The position numbers were made by a program, and so were the translations under genes. A model generated the notes under the pieces. The model saw only the letters and a list, made by a program, of their open reading frames with translations. It was not told where the DNA came from and made no database searches. From Pelagibius sp. (lineage in GTDB: Bacteria; Pseudomonadota; Alphaproteobacteria; Kiloniellales; Kiloniellaceae), in assembly GCF_028289705.1 (NCBI RefSeq), contig NZ_JANQOI010000086.1, positions 1 through 64,000 on the forward strand: DNA of 64,000 bases. The letters run 5' to 3'. How positions within the stretch are numbered: position 1 is the first letter of the stretch; the number at the start of each line of letters is the position of its first letter. Shown one piece after another: positions 48,100 through 56,207 of this stretch.

Positions 48100-49029
48100 A
48101 TGGAGGAAGAGGTCTATCGCAATTCCGGGATCGACAAGCGGGAGCTGAAGGCGCTGTCGCGCCGCAGCGACGCGAAGGGGCTGCTGCAGCTCGCGCGACA
48201 CCTGGGGCTGCTGTCGGTCACCGGCGCGGCGGTTCTCCTGGCCGGCCATCCGCTGGTCTATGCCGCCGCGCTCCTCGGTCACGGCATCGCTCTCGCCTTT
48301 CTCTTCGCGCCGCTGCACGAGACGATCCACCGGACCGCCTTTGAGAGCCGATGGCTGAACGACGGACTGGCCCGGATTTGCGGCCTGGTGCTCCTGCTGC
48401 CGCCGTCCTATTTCCGGCTGTTTCACTTTCAGCATCACCGCTTCACCCAGGACCCGGAGCGCGATCCGGAACTGGCGCGCCCGGCCATCGACAGCCTGCG
48501 GGCGTATCTGCTTCACGTCTCCGGCCTGCCCTACTGGCGCGAGCGCATCGGCACCCTGTTGAAACACGCCCTGGGGCGGGTAGACGAGGGTTTCATTCCG
48601 GCAAGACAGCGGCGTGAGATCGCCAACGAGGCGCGGGCCTACCTGGCAGTCTATTGCCTGCTGGCGGGAGCAAGCCTCGCGGCCGGCTCAATGCTGTTGC
48701 TGGCGCTTTGGGTGCTGCCGCTGCTGCTGGGCCAGCCGGCGTTGCGGCTCTTCCTGATGGCAGAGCACGGGGGCTGCCCACGCAGCGCCGACATGCTGGT
48801 GAACTCCCGCACGACCCACACCCTTCGCCCGCTGCAGTGGCTGTCCTGGAACATGAACCGGCACAGCGCGCACCATGCCTATCCCGCGGTGCCGTTCCAC
48901 GCCCTTCCGGATGCCGACGGCATGTTGGCCGGGCAGACTGTTTTCCGCAGTGAGGGATACATAGAGGTCCACCGCGCCCTGCTCGCCGCCCTCTGGCGGC
49001 GGAACGCGGAGCAGCCCGCGGCGTTCTGA
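48100..49029 (+). CDS. Fatty acid desaturase family protein
   Basis: A 309-residue membrane protein with three histidine boxes of the desaturase/hydroxylase family: HETIH, FQHHRF preceded by H, and HSAHH near the end, plus AEHGG. Four to five hydrophobic segments are seen. It should be a di-iron enzyme acting on an acyl chain or related lipid or carotenoid; substrate not assignable. It starts 16 nt after fghA with GAGGAG upstream, so it is probably in the same operon. Confidence 0.9.
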   Translation: MEEEVYRNSGIDKRELKALSRRSDAKGLLQLARHLGLLSVTGAAVLLAGHPLVYAAALLGHGIALAFLFAPLHETIHRTAFESRWLNDGLARICGLVLLLPPSYFRLFHFQHHRFTQDPERDPELARPAIDSLRAYLLHVSGLPYWRERIGTLLKHALGRVDEGFIPARQRREIANEARAYLAVYCLLAGASLAAGSMLLLALWVLPLLLGQPALRLFLMAEHGGCPRSADMLVNSRTTHTLRPLQWLSWNMNRHSAHHAYPAVPFHALPDADGMLAGQTVFRSEGYIEVHRALLAALWRRNAEQPAAF

Positions 49030-49042
49030 ACTCTCGACCGTC

Positions 49043-49075
49043 CTGGCTTTACTAAATTGTGGTAAAGACGGCCAG
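49043..49075. terminator. Possible bidirectional hairpin between convergent genes
   Basis: CTGGC and TTTAC (49043-49052) can pair with GTAAA (49062-49066) and GCCAG (49071-49075) around a small internal bulge. It lies between the convergent desaturase and bactofilin genes; the T-run is weak. Confidence 0.4.
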
Positions 49076-49088
49076 CAAGACTTTGATT

Positions 49089-49562
49089 TCAGGCGACATC
49101 CTCGTCGGCGACCAGCGCGGGGATCAAGCCGACGTCGCCGCGGATCTGGCCGCCCGTCCTGATCATGATCTCCGAGTAGCGGATGGTGCCGCTGACCCGC
49201 CCGGTCGCTTCGATGGTCAGCAGACCCCGCACCGTCAGTTCGCCTTCGGTCTGGCCGGCGACGGTTGCCGTTTCGACGCTCGCCTCGCCCTCGAAGACCC
49301 CGTCTTTATGAACCTTCAGATCGTCGGCTTCCAGCGCGGCCTCGACGCGCCCTTCGACAACCAGGGTGTGACAGGACTCGATCTCGCCTTTGACGAAAAT
49401 GCCCTTGCCGACCACCAGGGTGCCGCCTGATTTGTCGTCCGAAGCCGCCTTCACCCCCGCTGCCTCGGCCTTCGCAAGGCCCAACACGCCCGCACTCGGG
49501 CGCACAGCCAGCGCCGGCTCGGCCGCGGTCACGGTCCGGCGCGGTTGAAATGTCTTTGCCAT
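49089..49562 (-). CDS. Bactofilin (polymer-forming cytoskeletal protein)
   Basis: A 157-residue protein with a disordered N-terminus and a central bactofilin beta-helix: GTLVVGKGIFVKGEIESCHTLVVEGRVEAALEADDLKVHKDGVFEG, VRGLLTIEATGRVSGTIRYSEI and RTGGQIRGDV. Bactofilins polymerise without nucleotides and organise envelope or cell-shape functions. ATG 49562 follows GGGAG; an upstream in-frame start at 49622 would add a non-conserved tail. Confidence 0.93.
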   Translation of the reverse strand: MAKTFQPRRTVTAAEPALAVRPSAGVLGLAKAEAAGVKAASDDKSGGTLVVGKGIFVKGEIESCHTLVVEGRVEAALEADDLKVHKDGVFEGEASVETATVAGQTEGELTVRGLLTIEATGRVSGTIRYSEIMIRTGGQIRGDVGLIPALVADEDVA

Positions 49563-49670
49563 TGACGCCACGTTCTCCCAATCGGCGGCTGTGCCGCCCT
49601 TTCTCGTTGTGAGCCTAGGCAAGCACAGCTGGCGCTGGCTGACAAGGAGACCTTGGAAAAGGGACGTGGG

Positions 49671-50213
49671 TTAGGCGCTGGGCGCGGCGTCTGGCTTCGG
49701 GCGGGAGTAGGTCCAGGGACCCACCGGCAATTCGCTCTCGCGGCCGCCCAGCAGGAAGATGGCGCAGCCGATGAGGACGTCGATCACCCGGCCGTCGCTG
49801 GCAAGGGGCAGCAGCAGGCGTCTGATTCTCCAATGCTCCCGCCCCGCCACCAGCATGTTGCCCTCGCGGTAGCGCGGCCCACCGCCCCGCGCCACTTCGA
49901 CGTGATGGGCGACCGGGATTGGGATACCGGCCTGTCGTTGGATCTCGGCGATCGACCGGCCGCGCAGCGGCATGGAGAAAGCATCCTCCACCAGCGTGCC
50001 CGCGAGCCGGAACACGAAGTCATCGGCATCGCCGACGACATCGAGTAGGAAGATGTTGGGCAGCAGGTCGGGAATCTCGACCGGATCGATGTCGCGCCGC
50101 GAGGGGATTTGTCCTTCGCGGCACAGTCCCTGCCAGTAGCCAAAAAGCCTTAGCAGCTTGTTGTCCGGCAGGTAAGCCGGATCAAAAGCCTCCCCCACGG
50201 CAACGCCCCTCAT
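49671..50213 (-). CDS. PAS_5-type PAS domain protein
   Basis: A 180-residue protein with a single PAS-like domain of the alphaproteobacterial PAS_5 group: LLRLFGYWQGLC, RRDIDPVEIPDLLPNIFLLDVV, FVFRLAGTLVEDAFSMPLRGRSI, and RRLLLPLASDGRVIDVLIGC. No output domain is attached. These proteins are widespread in Alphaproteobacteria and their role is unknown. The gene lies next to the histidine kinase gene and on the same strand, downstream of it. Confidence 0.88.
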   Translation of the reverse strand: MRGVAVGEAFDPAYLPDNKLLRLFGYWQGLCREGQIPSRRDIDPVEIPDLLPNIFLLDVVGDADDFVFRLAGTLVEDAFSMPLRGRSIAEIQRQAGIPIPVAHHVEVARGGGPRYREGNMLVAGREHWRIRRLLLPLASDGRVIDVLIGCAIFLLGGRESELPVGPWTYSRPKPDAAPSA

Positions 50214-50355
50214 ATACCCCCAACAGCGAGACTATATACTATATGTTGTGGCTATGGCGAGGCCAAAATTCCGCAGTGGCGGTCATGGGTAATTCCCCCT
50301 GCGGCACGGGCGTTTGCCGTAGCGGCGCCGGGCCGGTTGTCCGACCGCGAAGATG

Positions 50356-52566
50356 CTATGCCGACTTCCCGACTACACGCGGGGGCTCGAAGTCGACCTC
50401 CTGCGGACAGACCCGGTCCTGCGGGAAGTTGATGGTGACGCAGGTCCCCCGCTCGGCCTGACTGGTCAGCGTCAGGCTGCCGTCGTGGAGATCCACGAGC
50501 CGACGGGTCAACGGCAGGCCGAGCCCGGTGCCTTCGTATTTGCGGCTGAGCGAGGAGTCGACCTGCCCGAAGGGCGCCATCGCCTTGGCGATATCCTCCT
50601 CGGCGATGCCGATCCCCGTGTCCTCGACCTGAATGCGCAGGCCGCCGTTGCCGGCCAGTTGGGCACTCACCACCACGCGGCCGCCGGCGTCCGTGAACTT
50701 CACGGCGTTGGACAGGAGGTTCAGCAGGATCTGCTTGACCGCGCGGGGGTCGGCCCGCAGGCGGGGAAGCTTGGGCGGCACATCGAGTTCCAGCGTCACC
50801 CCCGCCTCCTCGGCCCGGTCGCGCATGATCCGGAACGACGACTTGGTCGCCGCCTCGAAGTCGATGGGCTCCTCATGAAGCTCGAACTTGCCCGCCTCGA
50901 TCTTCGACAGGTCGAGGATGTCGTTGATCAGGCTCAGGAGGTGCGTGCCGCTGTCGTGGATGTCGATGGCGTACTCGCGGTAGCGCTGGTTGCCCATGGG
51001 CCCGAAGAGCTGATCCTTGATGATCTCGGAGAAGCCGATGATGGCGTTCAGCGGTGTGCGCAGTTCGTGGCTGACATTGGCCAGGAAATCCGATTTCGCG
51101 CGGCTGGCGAGCTCCGCCTCCTCCTTGGCGCTGCGCAGTTGGCGTTCGGCGCTGTAGCTGCCGGTCACGTCGTCATAGGTGGCCAGGGACCCGCCGCCGG
51201 GCATCGGGCGATGCAGAACGTTGATAACCCGGCCGTTGGACAGGAAGTCCTGCAGCTTGGCCTGCTTAACGCTGGCGGCAGCACCCATGCGGCGCTGGCG
51301 CATGGTGTTGGCCTGCTCCGGCGTCAGCCCTTCCAGCTTGGCCGTGTAGTCGAGGATCTCGACGAGATCGGTCCCCGGCTGGCCCATGCTGGCCGGCAGG
51401 TTGTAGAGGTCGAGGAAGCGCTGATTGCAGATGATCAGCCGCTGATTGACATCATACATGGCGAGGCCCTGAACCATGTTGTCCAGAGCGGCATCCAAGA
51501 GGACGTTCTTGTGACGCAGTTCCTCGCCGATGTTGCGCAGCTCGGTCTCGCGGCGGCGCAGCTCGGTGATGTTGGTGCTGATGACGACGAAGCCGCCATC
51601 GGCGGTGCGGCGTTCGGCAACCCTGAACCAGGCACCGTCGCGCAGTTCGAGCTCGAAGGGCGGGCCGGGATTGCGGAAGTGCTGCAAATGCTCCTCCACC
51701 CAGAGATCCCAGCGTTCGCCGGCCTGGGGGAAGTTGCCGGCGCTGGCTGCCGCAGTGACGATCTCCTCAAACCGCATGCCCGGCACCAGGAGGTCCCGCG
51801 CCCCGGCGTAGAGGTCGCCATAGCGCCGGTTGCACAGCACCAGGCGCTCGTTGGCATCGAAGAGGGCAAATCCGCCGGCCAGGGATTCGATGGATTCCCT
51901 GAGACGCTGCTGGGCAGCGGCGGCCGCCAGTTCGGAACGCCGTTCGCGGAAGATGAAGGCCACCAGCACGACGGTCAGCGAGGCCACCACGATGACCACC
52001 AGGATCAGCGCGCCGCGGAAGCGCTCCAGGTTGGCGGCCTCGGCCTGCAGGATGGCCAGGGCATTGCTGTTGGCCTCCCCGAACAGCTTGGCGATCTCCT
52101 GGCGCGCCGCGCCCACCCGCTCCAGAGCCAATTCCAGCACCACCTCGGAGTCCGGCGCCAAGCCCTGAACGCCGTCGCTCAGCCAGAGCTTCAGGTCGGC
52201 GGCCACCGGCTTCAGGGTTGCGTACATTGACGCGACCCCGATCTGGCTGCTGAACTCATAGGACTTGTTCAGCTCTTCGACGCGGCGCTCGATCAACTCG
52301 ATGCGGCCGATGATGGCCTGCCGCCGCTCGGCGGTCGGCAGGTCGCGGGCCTGGCGGATGGCATCCTGCAGATAGACCAGGTCGTCGATCATGAAGACAA
52401 CGTCCCGCTCCTGGCGCAGCACCTCCACCGGCAGAACCTGCTTCAACTGGGAGATGCTGGCTTCGACATAGAGCACGAGCGCGGTGGTGCCGATCAGGAC
52501 GGCGGCGATGAACGCGGCCGGCCAGCGCGACAGCAGCGGGCGCTTGGTACTCTCTGTCCGGTTCAT
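50356..52566 (-). CDS. PAS-PAS sensor histidine kinase
   Basis: A 736-residue kinase. It has an N-terminal membrane helix (about 12-32), a periplasmic helical sensor of roughly 190 residues, a second helix (about 210-232), two PAS domains (FALFDANERLVLCNRRY; GLAMYDVNQRLIICNQRF), a HisKA dimerisation domain with the phospho-His in VSHELRTPLNAIIGFSE, and a HATPase domain with N box NLLSNAVKF, G1 EDTGIGI and G2 EGTGLGLP. ATG 52566 and ATG 52578 are both possible starts. No response regulator gene is next to it. The downstream PAS_5 gene is on the same strand. Confidence 0.93.
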   Translation of the reverse strand: MNRTESTKRPLLSRWPAAFIAAVLIGTTALVLYVEASISQLKQVLPVEVLRQERDVVFMIDDLVYLQDAIRQARDLPTAERRQAIIGRIELIERRVEELNKSYEFSSQIGVASMYATLKPVAADLKLWLSDGVQGLAPDSEVVLELALERVGAARQEIAKLFGEANSNALAILQAEAANLERFRGALILVVIVVASLTVVLVAFIFRERRSELAAAAAQQRLRESIESLAGGFALFDANERLVLCNRRYGDLYAGARDLLVPGMRFEEIVTAAASAGNFPQAGERWDLWVEEHLQHFRNPGPPFELELRDGAWFRVAERRTADGGFVVISTNITELRRRETELRNIGEELRHKNVLLDAALDNMVQGLAMYDVNQRLIICNQRFLDLYNLPASMGQPGTDLVEILDYTAKLEGLTPEQANTMRQRRMGAAASVKQAKLQDFLSNGRVINVLHRPMPGGGSLATYDDVTGSYSAERQLRSAKEEAELASRAKSDFLANVSHELRTPLNAIIGFSEIIKDQLFGPMGNQRYREYAIDIHDSGTHLLSLINDILDLSKIEAGKFELHEEPIDFEAATKSSFRIMRDRAEEAGVTLELDVPPKLPRLRADPRAVKQILLNLLSNAVKFTDAGGRVVVSAQLAGNGGLRIQVEDTGIGIAEEDIAKAMAPFGQVDSSLSRKYEGTGLGLPLTRRLVDLHDGSLTLTSQAERGTCVTINFPQDRVCPQEVDFEPPRVVGKSA

Positions 52567-52939
52567 CTCAGTCCGCATCGCACCACGACATCCCTTTGCC
52601 TTGCGGCCGGCAGGGCCGCAGCGGCACTTGGGTCTTCTCTGCGCCCAACCCGCCCGACTCGTCCAAGGACAACAGGTGTGCGCCGATGTTGTTCGAAGTA
52701 TCCTTAATCCACATCGCCGCCTCCCCCGCCAGACCGGTCCCTCGGACAAGCCTGACGCTACGGTGGACAAAGGAAACAAATACAAACAAATTCAAATATT
52801 TATCGTTTTTTCTTGTGACCCTATCTACTCGCATCCTAACAGTTTATTAATAGGCGGATGGCGTTAACAATTCGTAAAGGCGCCCCTGAGGCAGCAGGGC
52901 AATTTTGGGGCAAGTTCCCGCGCAAATGAGGAGAAAGCC
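52567..52939. other. Divergent promoter region between histidine kinase and ppa
   Basis: About 370 nt without a supported gene. The part from 52760 to 52870 is strongly AT-rich with runs of ACAAAT, then TTTATCG and TTTATTAATA; promoters for both divergent genes are likely here. GAGGAG at 52927 is the ppa ribosome site. Confidence 0.5.
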
Positions 52940-53476
52940 TTGGATATCAGCAAGATTCCGGTCGGCACCAACCCGCCCTGGGACGTTAATGCGATCATCG
53001 AGGTGCCTATGGGCAGCGTTCCGGTGAAGTACGAGATGGACAAGGATTCCGGGGCGATCTTCGTCGATCGCTTTCTCCACACCGCCATGCACTACCCCCT
53101 GAACTACGGGTTCGTGCCGCACACCCTGTCCAATGACGGCGATCCGGCGGACATCATGGTGGTGAACGCCGTTCCGGTGATCCCCGGGGCGGTAATCCGG
53201 GTGCGCCCCATCGGCGTGCTGATCATGGAGGACGAGTCCGGCGAGGACGAGAAGCTGCTGTCGGTCCCGGTGGACGAGCTGCATCCCTTCTATGCCAACG
53301 TCTCCTCTTACCGCGGCCTGCCGCGCATCCTGCTCGATCAGATCGCCCATTTCTTCGCCCACTACAAAGACCTGGAGCCGGAGAAATGGGTGAAGGTGAA
53401 GCGCTGGGGCGAAGCGGACGAAGCCTGCAAGCTGATCGAGCAGGCCATTGCCCAGGCGGCCGCACAGAATGCCTGA
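52940..53476 (+). CDS. ppa: Inorganic pyrophosphatase, family I
   Basis: A 178-residue soluble pyrophosphatase: VIEVPMGSVPVKYEMDK, HYPLNYGFVPHT, and the signature DGDPADIMV with catalytic aspartates, then YKDLEPEKWVKV. It hydrolyses pyrophosphate and drives biosynthetic reactions. The start is TTG 52940, 6-7 nt after GAGGAG. The stop overlaps the start of the next gene by 8 nt, implying coupling. Confidence 0.97.
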   Translation: MDISKIPVGTNPPWDVNAIIEVPMGSVPVKYEMDKDSGAIFVDRFLHTAMHYPLNYGFVPHTLSNDGDPADIMVVNAVPVIPGAVIRVRPIGVLIMEDESGEDEKLLSVPVDELHPFYANVSSYRGLPRILLDQIAHFFAHYKDLEPEKWVKVKRWGEADEACKLIEQAIAQAAAQNA

Positions 53477-54500
53477 CGCCGGCGCCAGGGCGGACCTGGA
53501 ACGGGCGCTCGCCGCTCAGCCGCGGCTCAGCCTGGCCCACCTGCCGACGCCCCTGGAGCCTCTGGACCGGCTCAGCGCCGAACTCGGCGGCCCCAGGATC
53601 CTGGTCAAGCGCGACGACTGCAGCGGCCTGGGACTGGGCGGCAACAAGACCCGCAAGCTCGAATTCCTGATGGCCGAGGCGCGCGCGCAGGGCGCCGACA
53701 CGGTGATCTCGACCGGCGGGATCCAGTCGAACCACGTGCGCCAGACCGCAGCGGCGGCGGCCAAATTGGGCCTTGCCTGCGAACTCGTTCTGACCCGCGT
53801 GGTGCCCTGGGGCGGCGCGGACTACGAACTCAGCGGCAACATCCAGTTGGACCGCCTGTTCGCTGCGCGGCTTCATCTGCACGACGGCGATACGGACCGC
53901 GGTGCCGCGATGGAGGCGCTGGCCGAAGCGCTGCGGCGCGAAGGCAGGACGCCGTTCGTCATTCCCACCGGCGGCTCCAACACCACCGGGGCGCTGGGCT
54001 ATGCCGCTGCGGCGCTGGAGCTCCATCGCCAGCTCGCGGAGCTGGACCTTCGTGCCAACGCCATCGTGCACGCCACTTCCAGCGGGGGCACGCAGGCAGG
54101 TCTGACCGCCGGCTTCGCCGCCCTCGATCCCTCTGTTGAGATCATCGGCATCGATGTCGATGCCAATCCCGCCGCGGTGCTCGCGGAGGTCCGTCGGCTC
54201 GCCCAGGCGGTCTGGGACCGGCTGGCATTGGACGGCCAGGTGCCGGAAGAGGCCTTCAGGCTCGAAAGCGGCCATGCCGGAGCGGCCTATGGCGTCCCAA
54301 CGCCCGAGATGCGCGATGCGGTCAGGCTCTCAGCGCGGCTGGAGGGGCTTCTGCTCGATCCGGTTTACGGCGGCAAGGCCATGGCCGGGCTCATGGCTCT
54401 GGTCGCCGCCGGACGCTTCTCGGCGGCAGACCATGTCATCTTCCTGCACACCGGCGGCATGCCGGCGTTGTTTCCCTATCGCGAAGCCTTGGAGAGCTAG
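53469..54500 (+). CDS. PLP-dependent D-cysteine desulfhydrase / ACC deaminase family
   Basis: A 343-residue fold-type II PLP enzyme. The PLP lysine is in GGNKTRKLE (Lys60), followed by STGGIQSNHVRQTAAAAAKLG and IPTGGSNTTGALGY. These match D-cysteine desulfhydrase (DcyD) and related ACC-deaminase-family proteins, which degrade D-cysteine to pyruvate, sulfide and ammonia. It overlaps ppa by 8 nt. Confidence 0.92.
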   Translation: MPDAGARADLERALAAQPRLSLAHLPTPLEPLDRLSAELGGPRILVKRDDCSGLGLGGNKTRKLEFLMAEARAQGADTVISTGGIQSNHVRQTAAAAAKLGLACELVLTRVVPWGGADYELSGNIQLDRLFAARLHLHDGDTDRGAAMEALAEALRREGRTPFVIPTGGSNTTGALGYAAAALELHRQLAELDLRANAIVHATSSGGTQAGLTAGFAALDPSVEIIGIDVDANPAAVLAEVRRLAQAVWDRLALDGQVPEEAFRLESGHAGAAYGVPTPEMRDAVRLSARLEGLLLDPVYGGKAMAGLMALVAAGRFSAADHVIFLHTGGMPALFPYREALES

Positions 54501-54547
54501 TGGAAAGCCAGGCGCGCGACAGCGGCAGGCGGTTGGTAGACCTGGCG

Positions 54548-54931
54548 CTAATCGCGGGCGAAGGACTTTTTCAGACGGTCCTGCCGTTCGAGAGCCAGGG
54601 CGTCCAAAAGCTGCACGGCGGAATCGTGCTCCTGCGACCAGCGATGCGGCTGTGTTGCCCGCAGGAGTTGGTTCTGCCGCTGGCCCTCCTCCAGGGCCAG
54701 CGATTCGGCCCTCGCATGCGCCGCTGCGAGCAGTGTGCCCCGCTCGCGGCAGAACTTGCGTTGCAGGCGCCGGATCAGGCTTGGCCTGTGGCCGGCGAGA
54801 ACGCGCACGGCGCCGGCAACGTTCCTCGCCCGCCCCTCGACCAGCAAGTCGGCGATGTGCTGCAGAGCTTCGCTGTCATCGATTTCCGATCCCTTGGGCC
54901 GGCCGCGCCGTTTTCGCTGCATATCGGTCAT
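54548..54931 (-). CDS. Small DNA-binding-like protein with AT-hook-like motif
   Basis: A 127-residue basic protein. Near its N-terminus is KRRGRPKG, the core of an AT-hook. A helical ALQHIADLLVEGRARNVAGAVRVLAG segment follows, then RRLQRKFCRERGTLLAAAHARAESLALEEG. The pattern resembles uncharacterised alphaproteobacterial proteins with an N-terminal DNA-binding hook. ATG 54931 follows GGAG. The AT-rich 31-bp repeats directly upstream (54987-55060) make autoregulation or direct binding plausible. Confidence 0.7.
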   Translation of the reverse strand: MTDMQRKRRGRPKGSEIDDSEALQHIADLLVEGRARNVAGAVRVLAGHRPSLIRRLQRKFCRERGTLLAAAHARAESLALEEGQRQNQLLRATQPHRWSQEHDSAVQLLDALALERQDRLKKSFARD

Positions 54932-55251
54932 GACTGGGCTCCTTGTGCTGGCCAATAGCGTGGGCCTCCCTACTCAAATTGGCAAGCGACAAGAATTACG
55001 TAGACCAAGAAAATCTGCGACAAAAAATACGGTAGAAAAGAAAAACGACGACAAAAAATAGCGACTCGTAGATTTCCTGCAGAGACCAAGCCTCTAGAGG
55101 AAATAATTCTCCTGAAGGACTATGGGCGACCTAAAAACGCACGCGGCCAAGACCACCCCCAGCTTGCGATACCCCGCAGGCGATACAACGCCATACCAAC
55201 CGGCCGCGATCCCTGATAGCGTGCTGGCGCTGGCGGCATGGGGAGCAGGCG
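54932..55251. other. AT-rich intergenic region with 31-bp periodic repeats
   Basis: About 320 nt without a supported gene, markedly AT-rich between 54970 and 55120. It carries the iteron-like repeats at 54987-55060 and upstream signals of two divergent genes. Confidence 0.5.
54987..55060. repeat. Three iteron-like direct repeats, 31-bp spacing
   Basis: CGACAAGAATTA at 54987 and two copies of CGACAAAAAATA at 55018 and 55049 are spaced exactly 31 bp apart. Units 1 and 2 also share ACG and AAGAAAA at the same offsets. A 31-bp period is close to three helical turns, so all sites face one side of the DNA. Confidence 0.75.
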
Positions 55252-55698
55252 ATGACACGAACGCGAAGCATCTTGTTTCTTCTGGTGCTGTTCGGGGGGC
55301 AGACCTTCGCGATCCAGCCAGCCCTGGCCGAGGCTCCGGCCCTGCAGCGCTCGGAGCGGGTTCTCCTGGAAACGATGAAAGCGCTGGAAATGGGTTCCCT
55401 GGGCCCGTCAGCCGCCCGGAAGACCTGCCGTGCCGAGGTCGCCGCGTCGAAGTCCGTGCGGTCCATCCGCGAAGTCTCGACAGGACTTTTCCAGGTCGCT
55501 GAGCAGGACGCGCTGGGCGCCTTTTGCGCTGCCCTGGTCGCCGCCGTCGAGTCCGGCCAACTCACCAGCGGTTTCATCGAAGGCTCCATGAGCGGAAACG
55601 ACGAGGCTCGATCCCTGGGCGTGGGTCGTGTCATACGGGCGCTTTACTATGCCCACCGGCAGAGCGCCGCGCAGTCCGCCCAGGAGGCCCCGCGATGA
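55252..55698 (+). CDS. Exported hypothetical protein, two-cysteine family (paralogue 1)
   Basis: A 148-residue protein with a signal peptide ending ALAEA and a helical mature part. A Cys in KTCRAEVAASKS and a Cys in GAFCAALVAAVESGQL may form a disulfide. The stretch TGLFQV..., FCAAL and AVESGQLT aligns with the next gene's product, so the two are paralogues. The stop overlaps the next start (ATGA). Confidence 0.75.
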   Translation: MTRTRSILFLLVLFGGQTFAIQPALAEAPALQRSERVLLETMKALEMGSLGPSAARKTCRAEVAASKSVRSIREVSTGLFQVAEQDALGAFCAALVAAVESGQLTSGFIEGSMSGNDEARSLGVGRVIRALYYAHRQSAAQSAQEAPR

Positions 55699-56192
55699 CG
55701 GCATCCGGCGGGAGATTGCCTCTGATGCGCCGCACGCCGGCGTCGACCCTGGTGGTCGCTGTCTGCGCCGTCAGCCTCCTCGGCTGCGCCACCCCGGAGA
55801 GTCCGCCGACAGAACGTTCCAGCGCGGGGTCCAGCCTGGTGGAGGTCATCGAGCGGGTGCGGGCCAACCCGGAACGGCGTGCTCAAAGCGTCACTGCCTG
55901 CACCCGATCCCTCCGCGATTCCGTCGAAGGGTTCAGATACGAGCCCTTCATGGCCGGCCTGTTCGACGTCCCGGTCGAGGAGGCAGGAACAACCTTCTGT
56001 AGCGCTTTGATCGAAGCCGTCATCTCCGACGCGCTCACCGCCGCCGACCTGGCCGTCTTCCGCCGGCCACGGGGCGAACGCAGTTACCAACCGCTTGGCG
56101 ACCTCTTTCGTGAGCTTCTTGAGGCTCATGAACGGTTGGGGTCGCAGGAAGCCAAGCAGACTGGCCGAGCAATCGCAGCAGCCGGTCCCTAA
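55695..56192 (+). CDS. Lipoprotein, two-cysteine family (paralogue 2)
   Basis: A 165-residue lipoprotein: signal peptide ending in the lipobox SLLGC (Cys31). The mature part has a Cys in TACTRSLRDS and a Cys in TTFCSALIEAVISDALT, with AGLFDVPVEE between them, matching the same positions in the preceding exported protein. Two versions, one soluble and one lipid-anchored, suggest they work together in the periplasm. Function unknown. ATG 55695 overlaps the previous stop. Confidence 0.75.
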   Translation: MTASGGRLPLMRRTPASTLVVAVCAVSLLGCATPESPPTERSSAGSSLVEVIERVRANPERRAQSVTACTRSLRDSVEGFRYEPFMAGLFDVPVEEAGTTFCSALIEAVISDALTAADLAVFRRPRGERSYQPLGDLFRELLEAHERLGSQEAKQTGRAIAAAGP

Positions 56193-56207
56193 CCGCGGCC
56201 ACGGGTT

